Assembly: GCA_965199585.1 (NCBI GenBank)
Contig: CBDASI010000002.1
Span: 1,054,001 to 1,118,000, forward strand
Origin: JAVVHH01 sp965199585
GTDB lineage: Bacteria > Pseudomonadota > Alphaproteobacteria > Acetobacterales > Acetobacteraceae
Length of the DNA: 64,000 nt
Direction: 5' to 3'
Positions 50,051 to 59,353 of this stretch are shown in pieces. Within the stretch, counting starts at the first letter, position 1, and the number at the start of each line of letters is the position of its first letter. The notes below the pieces were generated by a model. The model did not search any database, had not been told where the DNA came from, and was given only the letters and a program-made list of their open reading frames with translations. The translations under genes and the position numbers were made by a program.

Positions 50051-51965
50051 GGTTGGCGTGAGCCTCCGGCAACGTCTCGAACACGTGCGGCGATAGGGCG
50101 CGCTCGACCAGGCTGGCACCGAGCTTGAGCCGCATGAAGGCGCTGGTCGTGTAGCGCGACGCGGTCGTGTAGTAGCGGCCCTGCAGATAGGTGATCATCG
50201 AGAAGAAGGCGTCGGAGACCGCCGGGTCGAGGGTGAAGCCGTCGTAGTTGATGATGACGGCGATACGATGCCCGACGGCGCGGCAGCGGCTCTCGACCTC
50301 GCGGCGGACCAGCTCGACGTCGTCGGTGGTGCGGACGTGGAAGCCTTCGTAATTGATGAACAGGATGTCGCGCTCGGCGTCGAAGCTGATGCGCTCCGAG
50401 AGCGTCTGACCCAGGAGGAGCTGTTCAAGGCCGATTGGCTCCGGCCGGAATAAACGTCCGTCCATCAGCTTGGGCGCGTTGACGATGGGGCGAAACTGCA
50501 TGTGGGCGAGGATATCGCGCTCGATGTCGATGCCGGGGGCGACTTCGGTCAGCTCGACGCCGTCGGCGGTGCGACGGAAGACGCAGCGTTCGGTAACGTA
50601 GAGCACGTCTTGCCCAGTGGCGCCGGCGCGCTCGCCGCTAAAGGTGATCTGTTCGACGCGATCGATGAATTTGGGCGCGCGGCCTTCGCTGACGATCCGC
50701 ATGCGGCCGTCCTCGAGCGCGACGGTTAGCCCGCCGGCGGTGAAGGCGCCTGTGAAGACGACCTTGCGGGAGTTCTGGCTGATGTTGATGAAGCCGCCAG
50801 CGCCGGCGAGGCGGTCGCCGAAGCGGCTGACGTTCACGTTGCCGTCGCGGTCGGTCTGGGCCATGCCGAGCACGGCGAGGTCGAGGCCGCCGCCGTCGTA
50901 GAAATCGAATTGCTGGTTCTGCTGGATAACGGCTTCGGGGTTGAGGGCGGCACCAAAGTTGAGCCCGCCCTGCGGCATGCCGCCGATCACGCCGGGCTCG
51001 GCGGTGAGCGTGATGTATTTCAGGATCTTCTCTTCGGCGGCCACGGCGGCGACGCCCTCGGGCATGCCGATACCCAGGTTGACGATGCCGCCCGGCGGCA
51101 ACTCGAGCGCAGCCCGGCGCGCGATGACCTTGCGCTCGTCCAGATCGAGCGGGACGATGCGGTCGAACGGGACGCGGATCTGGCCGGAGAAGGCGCCGTT
51201 ATGCTGCACGGCGTAGGTCTGCTTGTGGTTCTCGGGGTCGGCGAGCACCACGCAGTCGACCAGCACGCCCGGCACCTGCACGCGGCGGGCGTCGAGCGAG
51301 CCCTCCTGGGCGATGCGCTCGACCTGGGCGATGACGAGGCCGCCGGAGTTGCGGGCGGCCATCGCGGCGGGCAACGCGTCGAGCGTGAGCGCCTCGCGCT
51401 CCATGGTGATGTTGCCGGATGTGTCGGCGGTGGTGCCGCGGATCAGGGCGATCTGGATCGGGAAGGCCTTGTAGAGCAGGTATTCCTGGCCGCCGACGAC
51501 CAGCAGTTCGACCAGGTCCTCGGTGGTGCGGGCGTTGAGCTTGCCGCCCTCGATGCGGGGATCGACGAAGGTCTGCAGGCCGACGCGGGAGAGGAGCCCG
51601 GCGCGCTTGGCGGCGATGTCGCGATAGAGTTGGCTGACGCAGCCGAGCGGGAGGTTGTAGGCCTCGATCTCGTTGTCGATCGCCATCTTGCCGAGCTTGG
51701 GCACGAGGGACCAATGTCCGCCGATGGCGCGGCGGATCAGGCCCTTATGGGCCAGGCGGTTGAGGCCGCGGTCCCGCCCGTCGCCCGGGGCGGCGGCGAA
51801 GACCAGGGTAAGGTCGCGCGGTTCGCCGGTCTCGCGGAAGCGCCGCTCGATGGCGATGAGCAGTTCGTCGGGGGTGCCGATGCCGACGAAGCCGGCGACG
51901 GAGACGGTATCGCCGGGCCGGATGATGGCAGCGGCTTCGGCCGGGGAGACGATCTTGTTTTTCAT
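50031..51965 (-). CDS. Acyl-CoA:carboxylate CoA-transferase (fused alpha-beta) with C-terminal extension
   Basis: 644 residues. Class I CoA-transferase of the YdiF/Pct (propionate CoA-transferase) type. Seen: N-terminal half with SVAGFVGIGTPDELLIAIE and GLNRLAHKGLIRRAIGGHW, C-terminal half with GGIVNLGIGMPEGVAAVAAEE (catalytic Glu), FYDGGGLDLAVLGMAQ. Usual length is about 520-530; here roughly 115 extra residues (about 50034-50400) follow, containing NYEGFHVRT and VIINYDGFTLDPAVSDAFF. ATG at 51965 overlaps the phaC stop. Last gene of the phaE-phaC unit, probably activating the hydroxy acid to its CoA ester. Confidence 0.85.
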   Translation of the reverse strand: MKNKIVSPAEAAAIIRPGDTVSVAGFVGIGTPDELLIAIERRFRETGEPRDLTLVFAAAPGDGRDRGLNRLAHKGLIRRAIGGHWSLVPKLGKMAIDNEIEAYNLPLGCVSQLYRDIAAKRAGLLSRVGLQTFVDPRIEGGKLNARTTEDLVELLVVGGQEYLLYKAFPIQIALIRGTTADTSGNITMEREALTLDALPAAMAARNSGGLVIAQVERIAQEGSLDARRVQVPGVLVDCVVLADPENHKQTYAVQHNGAFSGQIRVPFDRIVPLDLDERKVIARRAALELPPGGIVNLGIGMPEGVAAVAAEEKILKYITLTAEPGVIGGMPQGGLNFGAALNPEAVIQQNQQFDFYDGGGLDLAVLGMAQTDRDGNVNVSRFGDRLAGAGGFINISQNSRKVVFTGAFTAGGLTVALEDGRMRIVSEGRAPKFIDRVEQITFSGERAGATGQDVLYVTERCVFRRTADGVELTEVAPGIDIERDILAHMQFRPIVNAPKLMDGRLFRPEPIGLEQLLLGQTLSERISFDAERDILFINYEGFHVRTTDDVELVRREVESRCRAVGHRIAVIINYDGFTLDPAVSDAFFSMITYLQGRYYTTASRYTTSAFMRLKLGASLVERALSPHVFETLPEAHANLTRATR

Positions 51966-53074
51966 GATCCGTCATGTTCCGAGAGGAACGCCGCCACGCC
52001 GGGGGCGAACAGTTTTTGGGATTTGCCGCCGACGAAGACACCGACATGGCCGCCGGGCAGGCCGAGCTCGCGGTAGTCCGACGAGCCGACTTTGCCGGCC
52101 AACGCCCGCGATGTCGCCGGCGGGATGATGTGGTCGTCCTGGGCGAAGACGTTGAGCACCGGCATGGTGATGTGCCCCAGATCGACGACCTCGCCGTCCA
52201 ACTCCCACTCGTTCTTGATCAGCTTATTTTGCTGATACAGATCCTTGAGCCATTGCTTGGCGGCTTCGCCGGGATGGTCCGGGCGGTCGGCGATCCATTT
52301 CTCCATGCGCAGCCAGTTGAGCAGCCGCTTCTGGTCGTCGACCACCTCGAGCATGTCCCAGTTGTATTTCATCATGCTGCGCATGGGGGTCATCTGGTTG
52401 AACACCGCGCCCATGAACTCGCCGGGCAAGTTGCCGTTGGCGTCGATCATGCGGTCGATGTCCTCGGGCTCGAGACTGCGGGTCCAGAGATTGATGAAGC
52501 CGTGGCCCTCGCGGCTGTCCACCATGTCGGCGTGGAAGTCGATGGGGGTGATGGTCAGGGTCAGGGTGTTGACGCGCTCGGGGAACAGGGCGGCAAAGGC
52601 GGTGGTGAACACGCCGCCCTCGCAGACGCCGAGCAGGTTGATCTTCTCTACCGCGGCCCGGCGGGCGATCTCGGCGACGCAGCCGTCCAGATAGCCGGTG
52701 ATGTAGTCGTCGAGCTTCAGGTAGCGGTCGGCGCGGGACGGGTTACCCCAATCGACGACATAAAGGTCGATGCCGAGGTTGAGCAGGTTGCGGACCAGGG
52801 AACGGTCATCCTGCAAATCCGTCATCGTCCAGCGACCGATCAGGCCGTAACAGATCAGCACGGGGATGCCGACGCGCTTCTCGGCCAGCGGCTGGTAGTG
52901 GAAAAGGCTGACCTTGTCCTGTTGCCAAACCAGCTCCTTCGGCGTGGTGGCGATCTGCACGTCCGCGTCGGTCAGCCCGGCGAGCAGCCGGCCACCAGTC
53001 AGCATCTTGGTGCCCATGGCGGCAGCGCCGGAGATGGCGGAGGCGGCCGCAGCGTGCATCGGGGGTCGGGCCAT
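51962..53074 (-). CDS. phaC: Class III polyhydroxyalkanoate synthase subunit PhaC
   Basis: 370 residues, the class III size. Polymerises 3-hydroxyacyl-CoA (or other hydroxyacyl-CoA) to polyhydroxyalkanoate at granules. Seen: LICYGLIGRWTMTDL, VVDWGNPSRADRY, INLLGVCEGGVFTTAF (nucleophile Cys in GxCxGG), FAQDDHIIPPATS (catalytic Asp), GLPGGHVGVFVGG (catalytic His). It needs PhaE, encoded 2 bp upstream, in agreement with class III. Its stop is overlapped by the CoA-transferase start. Confidence 0.96.
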   Translation of the reverse strand: MARPPMHAAAASAISGAAAMGTKMLTGGRLLAGLTDADVQIATTPKELVWQQDKVSLFHYQPLAEKRVGIPVLICYGLIGRWTMTDLQDDRSLVRNLLNLGIDLYVVDWGNPSRADRYLKLDDYITGYLDGCVAEIARRAAVEKINLLGVCEGGVFTTAFAALFPERVNTLTLTITPIDFHADMVDSREGHGFINLWTRSLEPEDIDRMIDANGNLPGEFMGAVFNQMTPMRSMMKYNWDMLEVVDDQKRLLNWLRMEKWIADRPDHPGEAAKQWLKDLYQQNKLIKNEWELDGEVVDLGHITMPVLNVFAQDDHIIPPATSRALAGKVGSSDYRELGLPGGHVGVFVGGKSQKLFAPGVAAFLSEHDGS

Positions 53075-53076
53075 GA

Positions 53077-54000
53077 TCAGCGCGCCTTTCGTGAGGTGGC
53101 CGCGGTCTGCCGGGGTTTGGCGGGGAGCTTGCCGACCGACGATGCAGCGGGGGCAGGGGCCGACGCGGCTGATTGGGCCTGCCTGAGTGCATCGAGTTCG
53201 CGCCGGGTGCGGCGGAGTTCGCGGCGCATGTCAGTCATGGTGCGGTGAACGTCGTCCATCTCGGTGCGGGTCGGCAGGCCATACTGCTTGCCGATGTGTT
53301 CACTCAGTTCGGCTTGGGCGATGCGGAGTTCGGTGCTGGCGCGGATGGTGTCGCGCTGGCTGCGAAGAAAGGCATCGGAACGCTGGGTCTCGAGCATCTG
53401 GCGGTTGCCGATCTCGGTCCAGAGCGCGACAACGTGCTTGATCTCGAGCGGCTTGCCGTCGGCGCTGGAACGGCCGGCGAGCTCGGTCATGAATTTCTGC
53501 GAGGTCTGCATCCAGGACTCCAGCAGGACCCGCTGGTGCTCGAAGCCGGTGCGGCGCAACTCGGCCCAGCGGCGCATGACGTTGCCATAGCGCCGCTCGA
53601 CGTCGAACAGATCGGCCAGGCGAGGGCCATCGACCATGCGGGCCAGGACGTCGTCCATCTCGGGGGTGCCGGCGAGCCAGTAGCGCGGGTTGGCAATGCG
53701 TTCGAGCATCTCACTGGCGGCGCCGCTGCCATCGTTGATTTGCGTGAGCCGTCCGGCCAACTCGGTCGACAGCCCGGTGGCGGCGGACCAGAGCTGCGCC
53801 ATCGCCTCGCCGGCTTGTGCCAACTCCGGTGACGATGCCGCGTCAGCGGACCCGGACGCTTGGCCACCGGCCACCATGGCCTGCATGCCCTGGGCCATGG
53901 AGCGGGCCATGGTTTGTTGCATGCCGAGCATGGTGGTCGCCTGCGCCGACCAGAAATCGGTCAGCGCCTTGAGGCCTGCAGCCGGGTCCGCCTCGCTCAT
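53077..54000 (-). CDS. phaE: Class III polyhydroxyalkanoate synthase subunit PhaE
   Basis: 307 residues. Non-catalytic partner required for PhaC activity. Seen: LKALTDFWSAQATTMLGMQQTMARS and other Met/Gln-rich helices, MTDMRRELRRTRRELDALRQ C-terminal coiled coil, and a basic low-complexity tail (SVGKLPAKPRQTAATSRKAR). Encoded immediately before phaC. Overlaps the alcohol dehydrogenase stop as ATGA, so expression is tied to the upstream metabolic genes. Confidence 0.92.
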   Translation of the reverse strand: MSEADPAAGLKALTDFWSAQATTMLGMQQTMARSMAQGMQAMVAGGQASGSADAASSPELAQAGEAMAQLWSAATGLSTELAGRLTQINDGSGAASEMLERIANPRYWLAGTPEMDDVLARMVDGPRLADLFDVERRYGNVMRRWAELRRTGFEHQRVLLESWMQTSQKFMTELAGRSSADGKPLEIKHVVALWTEIGNRQMLETQRSDAFLRSQRDTIRASTELRIAQAELSEHIGKQYGLPTRTEMDDVHRTMTDMRRELRRTRRELDALRQAQSAASAPAPAASSVGKLPAKPRQTAATSRKAR

Positions 54001-55127
54001 TGAGGAAACTCGATCACCTGGCGCACGGCCTTACCTTCATGCAGGCGGTCGAAGCCCTCGTTGATGTCGTCGAGCTTGAGCTTGCCGCTCATCAGGCGGT
54101 CCACAGGCAGCTTGCCGGCCTGGTAGAGCGCGACGAAGCGGGGAATGTCGCGGGTGGGGACGCAGGTGCCGATGTAGCTGCCCTTGAGCGTGCGCTCCTC
54201 AGCGACGAGCTGCACGATCGGCACCGCGAGCGCCGCGCCCGGCGGCGGCAGCCCGGCGGTGATGGTGGTGCCGCCGCGCTTGGTGATCTTGTAGGCGAGC
54301 TCCATGGCGCGAACGGCGCCGGCCATCTCGAAGGCGAAGTCGACGCCGCCGCCGGAGATCTCGCGTACCTGCTCGGCCGCGTCGGCATCCCGGGCATTAA
54401 CCGTATGGGTCGCGCCGAGCTGGCGGGCGAGGCCGAGCTTGTCGTCCGACAGGTCGATGGCGATGATCTGGCGCGCGCCGGAGGCGACCGCCCCCAACAC
54501 GGAGGACAGACCGACGCCGCCGAGGCCGATGACGGCCGCGGTCTCGCCGGGCTGCATGCGCCCGGTGTTGACGACGGCGCCGACGCCGGTGAGCACGGCG
54601 CAGCCGAACAAGGCGGCTTCGTCGAGCGGCAGGCTCTTGTCGACCTTAATCACCGAACGGCGCGAGACGACGCAGTGGGTGGCGAAGCCGGAAACGCCGA
54701 GGTGGTGGTTGATGACCGCCCCGTCGCAATGCAGTCGCCGTCCGCCCTTGAGCAGGGTTCCTGCCCCGTTGGCGGCCGCACCGGGCTCGCACAGGGCCGG
54801 GCGCCCTTCGGCGCACGGAATGCAATGGCCGCACGACGGCATGAACACCATGACGACGTGGTCGCCGACTTCCAGATCGTCGACGTCCTCGCCCAGCTGC
54901 TCGACGATGCCGGCGGATTCGTGGCCGAGCGCCATCGGCATCGGCCGTGGCCGGTCACCGTTGATGACCGACAGATCCGAGTGGCACAGCCCGGCGGCGA
55001 CGACCCGCACCAGGACCTCGCTGCGGCCCGGCGGATCGAGGTCGAGCTCGACGATCCGCAGCGGCTTGCTTTTGGCGTAGGGCGGCTCGGCGCCCATCTT
55101 GTCGAGAACGGCGGCGCGGATCTTCAT
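53997..55127 (-). CDS. Zn-dependent alcohol dehydrogenase (class III-like)
   Basis: 376 residues, medium-chain NAD(H) dehydrogenase. Seen: AAGLCHSDLSVINGDRP (catalytic Cys/His), GHESAGIVEQLG, SCGHCIPCAEGRPALC (structural zinc cysteines), IGLGGVGLSSVLGAVASGARQIIAIDL, FEMAGAVRAMEL, and GSYIGTCVPTRDIPRFVALYQ. Similar to dehydrogenases for aryl, short-chain or omega-hydroxy alcohols. In this operon it sits between an alpha-keto-acid decarboxylating TPP enzyme and PHA synthase, so oxidation or reduction of a semialdehyde/hydroxy acid is suggested. ATG overlaps the TPP enzyme stop. Confidence 0.92.
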   Translation of the reverse strand: MKIRAAVLDKMGAEPPYAKSKPLRIVELDLDPPGRSEVLVRVVAAGLCHSDLSVINGDRPRPMPMALGHESAGIVEQLGEDVDDLEVGDHVVMVFMPSCGHCIPCAEGRPALCEPGAAANGAGTLLKGGRRLHCDGAVINHHLGVSGFATHCVVSRRSVIKVDKSLPLDEAALFGCAVLTGVGAVVNTGRMQPGETAAVIGLGGVGLSSVLGAVASGARQIIAIDLSDDKLGLARQLGATHTVNARDADAAEQVREISGGGVDFAFEMAGAVRAMELAYKITKRGGTTITAGLPPPGAALAVPIVQLVAEERTLKGSYIGTCVPTRDIPRFVALYQAGKLPVDRLMSGKLKLDDINEGFDRLHEGKAVRQVIEFPQ

Positions 55128-56791
55128 GCGAGCACCTTCTCGGGCGCGTGCTGGGTGGGGACCTTGGCCTTGAGTTCGTCCACCAGCACGCGGGTGTTCT
55201 CGGTGTAGTCGATCGGCACGGCCACGACGTGGACGCCGCCGCCCTTGAAGGCGTTCTCGATGGCCGGGATCAGCCCCTCGGTGGTGGTGACGCGGGTGCC
55301 CTTGGCGCCGTAGCTCTCGGCGTAGCGGACGAAGTCCGGGTTGCCGAAGGTCAGGCCGTAATCGGGGAAGCTGTCCACCGCCTGCTTCCAGCGGATCATG
55401 CCGTAAGCGCCGTCGTCGAGGATCAGCACGACCAGGTTCAGCTTGAGGCGGACTGCGGTCTCGAGTTCCTGCGAGTTCATCATGAAGCCGCCGTCGCCGC
55501 AGACGGCCATGACCCGGCGGTCCGGATGCAGCATCGCCGCCATCATCGCCGCCGGCAGCCCGGCGCCCATGGTGGCCAGCGCGTTGTCGAGCAGCAGGGT
55601 GTTGGCGACGTAGGTGCGGTAGTTCCGCGCGAACCAGATCTTGTACATGCCGTTGTCGAGCGACACGATGCCGTCGGCCGGGATCACCTGGCGGACGTCA
55701 TGGACGATGCGCTGCGGGGTCGGCGGCCAGCGGTCCTCGGTGGCGCGGTCGGCGACCTTGGCCAGGATGCCGTCGCGGAGCGAGAGCAGGGCGCCGGGCT
55801 GGTGCATTTTGCCTTCGATCCGGTCGGCCAGCAGTTCCAGCGTCGGCCCGACGTCGCCGACGATCTCGGCGTGCGGGAAATACACCTGGTCCACGTTGGC
55901 CGGGGTGTAGCTGACGTGGATCACCTGCGGACCCTTCGGCCCCATGATGAAGGGCGGCTTCTCGATCGTGTCGTGGCCGACGGCGATGATGACGTCGGCC
56001 TGGTCGACGGCCTCATGGACGTAGTCGCGCTCGGACAGCGCGGTGGTGCCCATGTAGAGGCTGCTGCCGCCAGCGGCGGTGCCCTTGCCCATCTGGGTGG
56101 TGAAGAACGGGATCTGGGTGCGGCGGACGAAGGCGTTGATGCCGGTGGTGCCGCGCGGGCGCGAGCAGGCGGCGCCCAGCATGATCAGCGGGCGCTTGGC
56201 GGCCAGGATCATATCGGCGGCGCGGTCGATGGCGGCGCGGTGGCCGACCGGGATTTCGATCGGGTGCACGGGGATGCTCGGGATATCGGCGCATTCCTCG
56301 CCGGCGACGTCCTCGGGGAGTTCGAGCAGCACCGGGCCGGGACGCTCCTCCATGGCGACGCGGAAGGCGTCGCGCACGATGGTGGGGATGGTGGACGGGC
56401 CGACGATCTGGCGCGACATCTTGGTCAGCGGCTTGAAGGCGCTGACGATGTCGACGATCTGGAACCGCGCCTGGCGGCTGCTCATGATGCCTTTCTGGCC
56501 GGTGATCATGATCATCGGCATGGCGCCCAGGAAGGCGTAGGCGGCGCCGGTGGTGAAGTTGAGTGCGCCCGGCCCGAGGGTAGCGATGCAGACGCCGGGG
56601 CGGCCGGTAAGGCGGCCATGCGTGGCGGCCATGAAGGCGGCGGCCTGCTCGTGACGGGTGATGATCAGCTTGATGGAGGAGGTGCGCAGGCTCTCGACCA
56701 CGTCGAGGTTCTCCTCGCCGGGCACGCCGAAGATGCGGTCGACGCCTTCGTTCTCCAGCGCGCGGACGAGTAGATCGGATCCTTTGGTCAT
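55124..56791 (-). CDS. Thiamine-diphosphate enzyme, acetolactate-synthase-like
   Basis: 555 residues. Seen: IFGVPGEENLDVVESL, TRHEQAAAFMAATHGRLTGRPGV (catalytic Glu), LGPGALNFTTG, QIVDIVSAFKPLTKMS, MGAGLPAAMMAAMLHP, CGDGGFMMNSQELETAVRLK (GDG...N metal/TPP motif) and C-terminal AVPIDYTENTRVLVDELK. Layout is that of catabolic acetolactate synthase or the related cyanobacterial 2-oxoglutarate decarboxylases, which were long annotated as acetolactate synthase. No regulatory small subunit gene is present. Thus pyruvate (to acetolactate) or 2-oxoglutarate (to succinic semialdehyde) are the candidate substrates. Confidence 0.9.
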   Translation of the reverse strand: MTKGSDLLVRALENEGVDRIFGVPGEENLDVVESLRTSSIKLIITRHEQAAAFMAATHGRLTGRPGVCIATLGPGALNFTTGAAYAFLGAMPMIMITGQKGIMSSRQARFQIVDIVSAFKPLTKMSRQIVGPSTIPTIVRDAFRVAMEERPGPVLLELPEDVAGEECADIPSIPVHPIEIPVGHRAAIDRAADMILAAKRPLIMLGAACSRPRGTTGINAFVRRTQIPFFTTQMGKGTAAGGSSLYMGTTALSERDYVHEAVDQADVIIAVGHDTIEKPPFIMGPKGPQVIHVSYTPANVDQVYFPHAEIVGDVGPTLELLADRIEGKMHQPGALLSLRDGILAKVADRATEDRWPPTPQRIVHDVRQVIPADGIVSLDNGMYKIWFARNYRTYVANTLLLDNALATMGAGLPAAMMAAMLHPDRRVMAVCGDGGFMMNSQELETAVRLKLNLVVLILDDGAYGMIRWKQAVDSFPDYGLTFGNPDFVRYAESYGAKGTRVTTTEGLIPAIENAFKGGGVHVVAVPIDYTENTRVLVDELKAKVPTQHAPEKVLA

Positions 56792-56804
56792 CGTACGGCT
56801 ACTC

Positions 56805-57833
56805 CTAGTTAGTGACGCGGTGCTTGACCGCGTTGGCGTATTCGGTAGTGGACGCGGTGCCGCCGAGGTCGCGGGTGCGGATGTTGTCGGTGTTGAGCGC
56901 GCCGTCGATCGCCTTGCGCAGGCGGGCGGCGCGATCGACCTCGCCGACGTGGTCGAGCATCAGCCCGGCGGCCAGCAGCAGCGCGGTCGGGTTGGCGAGC
57001 CCCTTGCCAGCGATATCGGGGGCGGAGCCGTGGACGGCTTCGAAGATCGCCGCCTTGTGGCCGATATTGGCGCCCGGCGCGGCGCCGAGGCCGCCGACGA
57101 GCCCGGCGATCAGGTCGGACAGGATATCGCCGAACAGGTTGGTGGTGACGATGACGTCGTACTGCCACGGGTTGAGCACGAGCTGCATCGCGCAGGCGTC
57201 GACGATGCGTTCGTCAACGACGATGCGGCCTTCGTATTCCTTGGCCATCTTGAGGCCGACCTCGAGGAACACGCCGGTCAACGCCTTGAGCACGTTGGCC
57301 TTGTGGACGATAGTGACCTTCTTGCGGCCGAGCTTGATGGCGTGCTCGAAGGCGAAGCGGATGATGCGCTCGGCGCCGTCGCGGGTGTTGACGCCGGACG
57401 AGATGGCGACCGCGTGCGGGTCGTCGCCGATCGGGATGTAGTGCTCGAAGGCGACGTAGAGGCCTTCGAGGTTCTCGCGGAACAGGATCAGGTCGATGTC
57501 GTCGTAGCGGCCGCCGGGAACCAGGGTGTGGGCCGGGCGCAGGTTGGCGTAGAGCTGGAATTCCTCCCGCAGCCGCACGTTGACGGAGCGGAATCCGCCG
57601 CCGACCGGGGTGGTCAGCGGGCCCTTGAGGGCGAGCTTGGTGCGGCGGATGCTGTCGATCAGCACGCCGGGCAACGGGTCCCCGTGCGCTTCGATACCGG
57701 CCAGGCCGCCTTGCTGGACGTCCCATTCGAAGGGCGCGCCGAGGGCAGTGAGGATCGACGTCACGACATCGGTGATCTCGGGGCCGATCCCGTCACCGGG
57801 GATCAGCGTCGCGGGGATCATTCTGTTCTCCAA
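56805..57833 (-). CDS. Isocitrate/isopropylmalate dehydrogenase family, NAD-isocitrate dehydrogenase-like
   Basis: 342 residues. Beta-decarboxylating dehydrogenase. Seen: LIPGDGIGPEITD, KGPLTTPVGGGFRSVNVRLREEFQLYANLRP (the SxN pair binding isocitrate's gamma-carboxylate region, as in NAD-IDH), ILFRENLEGLYVAFEH, VTIVHKANVLK (catalytic Lys), NLFGDILSDLIAGLVGGLGAAPGANIG and HGSAPDIAGKGLANPTALLL. Malate/tartrate dehydrogenase of the same superfamily is the alternative. ATG at 57833 or 57821. The transporter gene stop is 5 bp upstream and the TPP enzyme starts 13 bp downstream. Confidence 0.87.
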   Translation of the reverse strand: MENRMIPATLIPGDGIGPEITDVVTSILTALGAPFEWDVQQGGLAGIEAHGDPLPGVLIDSIRRTKLALKGPLTTPVGGGFRSVNVRLREEFQLYANLRPAHTLVPGGRYDDIDLILFRENLEGLYVAFEHYIPIGDDPHAVAISSGVNTRDGAERIIRFAFEHAIKLGRKKVTIVHKANVLKALTGVFLEVGLKMAKEYEGRIVVDERIVDACAMQLVLNPWQYDVIVTTNLFGDILSDLIAGLVGGLGAAPGANIGHKAAIFEAVHGSAPDIAGKGLANPTALLLAAGLMLDHVGEVDRAARLRKAIDGALNTDNIRTRDLGGTASTTEYANAVKHRVTN

Positions 57834-57838
57834 CTCGA

Positions 57839-59233
57839 TTACAGGAACCGCGGTAGCGCAATCAGGGTGACGGTGACAACGATGGCGCCGCCGATTCGGG
57901 TGGCGATCTGGGCGAACGGCATCAGCTGCATGCGGTTCGCCGCGGTGAGGATCGCGACGTCGCCGGTGCCGCCCTGGCCACTATGGCAGGCGTTGATGAT
58001 GGCGGTCTCGATCGGGAACATCTTGAGCCAGCGGCCAACGACGAAGCCGGTCGTCATCAGGGTGACCACGGTGGAGACGATCGTGATGATGTTGGCGATG
58101 TGGAACGCCGCCATCAGCTTGTCCCACGGGGTGAGCGCCACGCCGATGGCGAACAGCAGCGGGTAGGTCACGGCGACCTGGAAGAATTTGTAGACGCGGT
58201 GTGCGCCGGCTTCGAGGCTGGGTGAGACGAGGCGGCCCAGCTTGAGCACCACGGCGAGGGCCAGCATGGTGACCGGCGCGGGGAACTCGAACAGGCGCTG
58301 GACCAGCACGCCGACGAGATAGAGCGTGACGGCGGTGATGACGGCGGCGGCCACGGTCTGTGTGTCGACCACGACCCCCTTGGCCTCCGGGTTCTCCGGG
58401 TTGCGGCCGGGGTGTTCGACGTCGCCCTTGGCGTCCGGCTGAAGACGGCCCTCGCCAGTGAGGCCCGGGTATCTCTTGCCGACGAAGTTCAGGATGCCGG
58501 AGAGGATAATGGCGGTGAGGCTGCCGAGCATCACCGGCGGCAGCACCTGGGCGAACATGTCGCCCTGCGGCAGACCCAGGATAGTGGAGTAGCCGATCGA
58601 GAGCGGGATCGCGCCCTCGCCGACGCCGCCGGCCATGATAGGCACGACGACGAAGAAGAAGGTGTGCCACGCACCCATGCCGAGCAGGGTGCCGACGGCG
58701 GTGCCGACGATCCCGGCCATCACGGTGCCGGCGGCGAGCGGGACGAAGATCTTGACGAAGCCCGCGATCAGCACCTGGCGGTCCATGCCGAGGATGCTGC
58801 CGACGATGATGGAGGCGATGAAAAGATAGAGGAAGTTGCTGGCCTTGGTGAAGTCGATCACCGAAGTGAGGATCGGCTGCGGCAGCCAATGATAGTAGGC
58901 CAGCGCCGAGGGGATGAAGGTCGCCAGGATGGCCGCGGCGCCGATGTTGCGCAGGATGGGCAGGCGCTTACCGATCTCGGCGCAGGTGAAGCCGCCGACG
59001 GCGAGCAGCACGATGCTCATCAGCAGGTCGGACGGCACCTTGCCGGTCCAGACGAAGCCGGCGATCAGCGCGAGCAGGCCGATGTAGATCGGCAGCGGGA
59101 TGATGCCGACGCGGATGTCGACGATGCGCCACCAGCTTTGATGCCAGCCGCTCGCTTCCGACGGCGCCAGGGCGCGGTTCAGCGTCGGTTCAGGCGCAGT
59201 CGTCGCGGTACGGGGCAGTGGTTGCGTCGGCAT
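57839..59233 (-). CDS. 2-hydroxycarboxylate (citrate/malate) Na+ transporter family
   Basis: 464 residues, about 11-12 hydrophobic segments. Citrate/malate transporter family (CitS, MleP, CimH). Seen: GGVGEGAIPLSIGYS (first re-entrant GGxG loop), and the second hallmark CHSGQGGTGDVAILTAANRMQLMPFAQI with ATRIGGAIVV. Imports a di- or tricarboxylate, often with Na+ or H+. Start at 59233 has a strong Shine-Dalgarno AGGAGGA at 59241-59247. First gene of the tightly packed set leading to PHA synthase; aspA lies 120 bp upstream. Confidence 0.92.
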   Translation of the reverse strand: MPTQPLPRTATTAPEPTLNRALAPSEASGWHQSWWRIVDIRVGIIPLPIYIGLLALIAGFVWTGKVPSDLLMSIVLLAVGGFTCAEIGKRLPILRNIGAAAILATFIPSALAYYHWLPQPILTSVIDFTKASNFLYLFIASIIVGSILGMDRQVLIAGFVKIFVPLAAGTVMAGIVGTAVGTLLGMGAWHTFFFVVVPIMAGGVGEGAIPLSIGYSTILGLPQGDMFAQVLPPVMLGSLTAIILSGILNFVGKRYPGLTGEGRLQPDAKGDVEHPGRNPENPEAKGVVVDTQTVAAAVITAVTLYLVGVLVQRLFEFPAPVTMLALAVVLKLGRLVSPSLEAGAHRVYKFFQVAVTYPLLFAIGVALTPWDKLMAAFHIANIITIVSTVVTLMTTGFVVGRWLKMFPIETAIINACHSGQGGTGDVAILTAANRMQLMPFAQIATRIGGAIVVTVTLIALPRFL

Positions 59234-59353
59234 GCTGTGTTCCTCCTGGCAATGAGCGGCCCATGGCGGCCGATGTTCTTGTTGTTGGGAGTGAACGGTC
59301 GCCCGCGTCTCCGTTGGTTAAAGGCAAACATATCGAAGAATTTGGTTGCAGTC

